The notes under the pieces were generated by a model. It searched no databases and was not told where the DNA came from. It worked only from the letters and a program-made list of their open reading frames with translations. A stretch of 6,101 nt of DNA, taken from Tardiphaga sp. (lineage in GTDB: Bacteria > Pseudomonadota > Alphaproteobacteria > Rhizobiales > Xanthobacteraceae). The position numbers and the translations under genes are program-made. The stretch spans positions 1 to 6,101 of the forward strand of contig JAQGJF010000394.1 in assembly GCA_028290765.1 (NCBI GenBank). Direction: 5' to 3'. Positions within the stretch are counted from its first letter, which is position 1. Each line of letters opens with the position of its first letter. This document shows positions 5,505 to 6,101 of this stretch, one piece after another.

Positions 5505-6101
5505 ATGCGACGGTCGGCCCGATTGCTCAGCGCGATATTCCTGCTCGCAGGTTCAGCCGCCTCTGCTGCGGATGAAACGCCACAACCGCCGATCCAACTC
5601 TCCTATACTCCGTGGGTGAAATTCTGCCTGAAGGGCCAGGACGCGAACGCCGCCAAGCAGGTCTGCTTTACCGGCAAGGACGGTCGCAACGAGTCCGGTC
5701 AGCCGGTCATCGCCGCCGTCTTCATCGAGCCGGAAGGCGAGCCGAAGAAGACCTTTCGCGTTACGCTCCCGCTCGGCATGCAACTGGTGCACGGCACGCG
5801 CGTAATTATCGACAGCCACGCGCCGGCACAGAGTCCCTACGTGATTTGCTTCGCCAATGGTTGCATGTCGGATTACGAGGCCACCCCGGAGCTGATCGCC
5901 AACCTCAAGGAGGGGAAAAACGTGATCGTCCAGGCGATCAATTCGAACGGCGCGCCCCTGACCTTGGTGCTGCCGCTCGACAACTTTGCTGCGGCCTATG
6001 ACGGACCTGCAACAGACCCCAAGACCTGGGAAGAGCAACAAAAGAAAGCGCTCAAGCCGGTGCTCGATGACACACTCGCACCTCGCTACCGCCCGAAATG
6101 A
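5505..6101 (+). CDS. Secreted IalB-family (invasion-associated locus B) protein
   Basis: This is a 198-residue protein of the IalB family, periplasmic or envelope proteins common in alphaproteobacteria and named after a Bartonella protein linked to erythrocyte invasion. In non-pathogens the biochemical role is unknown, so the family name should not be read as evidence of invasion. Residues 1-21 form a Sec signal peptide: basic MRRSAR, a hydrophobic core, then SAASA before ADE, with cleavage probably after A21. The mature part has the family pattern: 'WVKFC' (37-41), a second Cys at 54, the 'VTLPLGMQLVHGTRVIID' strand region (86-103), and 'YVICFANGC' with C115 and C120, then a C-terminal 'LPLDNFAAAYDG'. 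Four cysteines allow two disulphides in the periplasm. The start has a modest ribosome site, GGGGA at 5493-5497, 7 bases before the ATG. A 129-base gap with hairpins separates it from the cyclase gene, so it is probably a separate transcription unit. The stop is the last codon of the window. Confidence 0.88.
   Translation: MRRSARLLSAIFLLAGSAASAADETPQPPIQLSYTPWVKFCLKGQDANAAKQVCFTGKDGRNESGQPVIAAVFIEPEGEPKKTFRVTLPLGMQLVHGTRVIIDSHAPAQSPYVICFANGCMSDYEATPELIANLKEGKNVIVQAINSNGAPLTLVLPLDNFAAAYDGPATDPKTWEEQQKKALKPVLDDTLAPRYRPK

Noticed and set aside
5395..5619. A 74-codon + strand frame starting in the intergenic region
   Set aside because: It overlaps the well-supported IalB-family gene in another frame, is highly basic with no motif, and lacks a ribosome site.
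1..6101. CRISPR arrays, tRNA or rRNA genes, insertion sequences and attachment sites
   Set aside because: I found no regularly spaced direct repeats, RNA gene signatures, transposase genes or terminal inverted repeats. Nearly all of the window is accounted for by five genes.

Overview
The window is GC-rich, densely coded DNA with every recognisable gene on the + strand. The gene families point to an alphaproteobacterium of the Hyphomicrobiales, most likely the Bradyrhizobium/Rhodopseudomonas group (Nitrobacteraceae). They are a PAS-7 hybrid histidine kinase, a DivK-like single-domain receiver, a receiver-linked class III cyclase and an IalB-family secreted protein. This placement is inferred from gene content and composition, not from a database match.

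Layout: (1) 3-614 is the 3' part of a gene for a Tll0287-like/DUF3365 protein with one c-type haem motif (CLSCH); its N-terminus lies outside the window. (2) 626-3337 encodes a 903-residue membrane hybrid histidine kinase: TM, periplasmic helical region, TM, HAMP, PAS, HisKA, HATPase, REC, REC. (3) 3360-3734 encodes a 124-residue stand-alone receiver. (4) 3738-5375 encodes a 545-residue protein with a HisKA-like dimerisation/phosphotransfer region, a receiver and a class III adenylate cyclase domain. (5) 5376-5504 is a 129-base intergenic region with two small inverted repeats. (6) 5505-6101 encodes a secreted IalB-family protein.

Genes 1-4 are separated by only 11, 22 and 3 bases and are very probably one operon. 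The natural reading is a phosphorelay from the cell envelope to cAMP. A periplasmic haem protein may act as, or modulate, the input. The hybrid kinase would autophosphorylate and pass phosphate to its own receivers, and the small receiver and the receiver-cyclase would be the outputs. The cyclase keeps all six canonical class III catalytic positions, with Lys/Asp at the ATP-selecting sites.

The most unusual element is the N-terminus of the cyclase. It holds two tandem, ungapped, roughly 36% identical copies of a HisKA (DHp) helical hairpin and has no ATPase domain. The second copy keeps the phospho-acceptor His (H99); in the first it is Gln (Q26). No Hpt domain is visible in the window, so this kinase-less DHp could be the missing phosphotransfer element of the relay. 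The duplication is read from the sequence; the function is a hypothesis.
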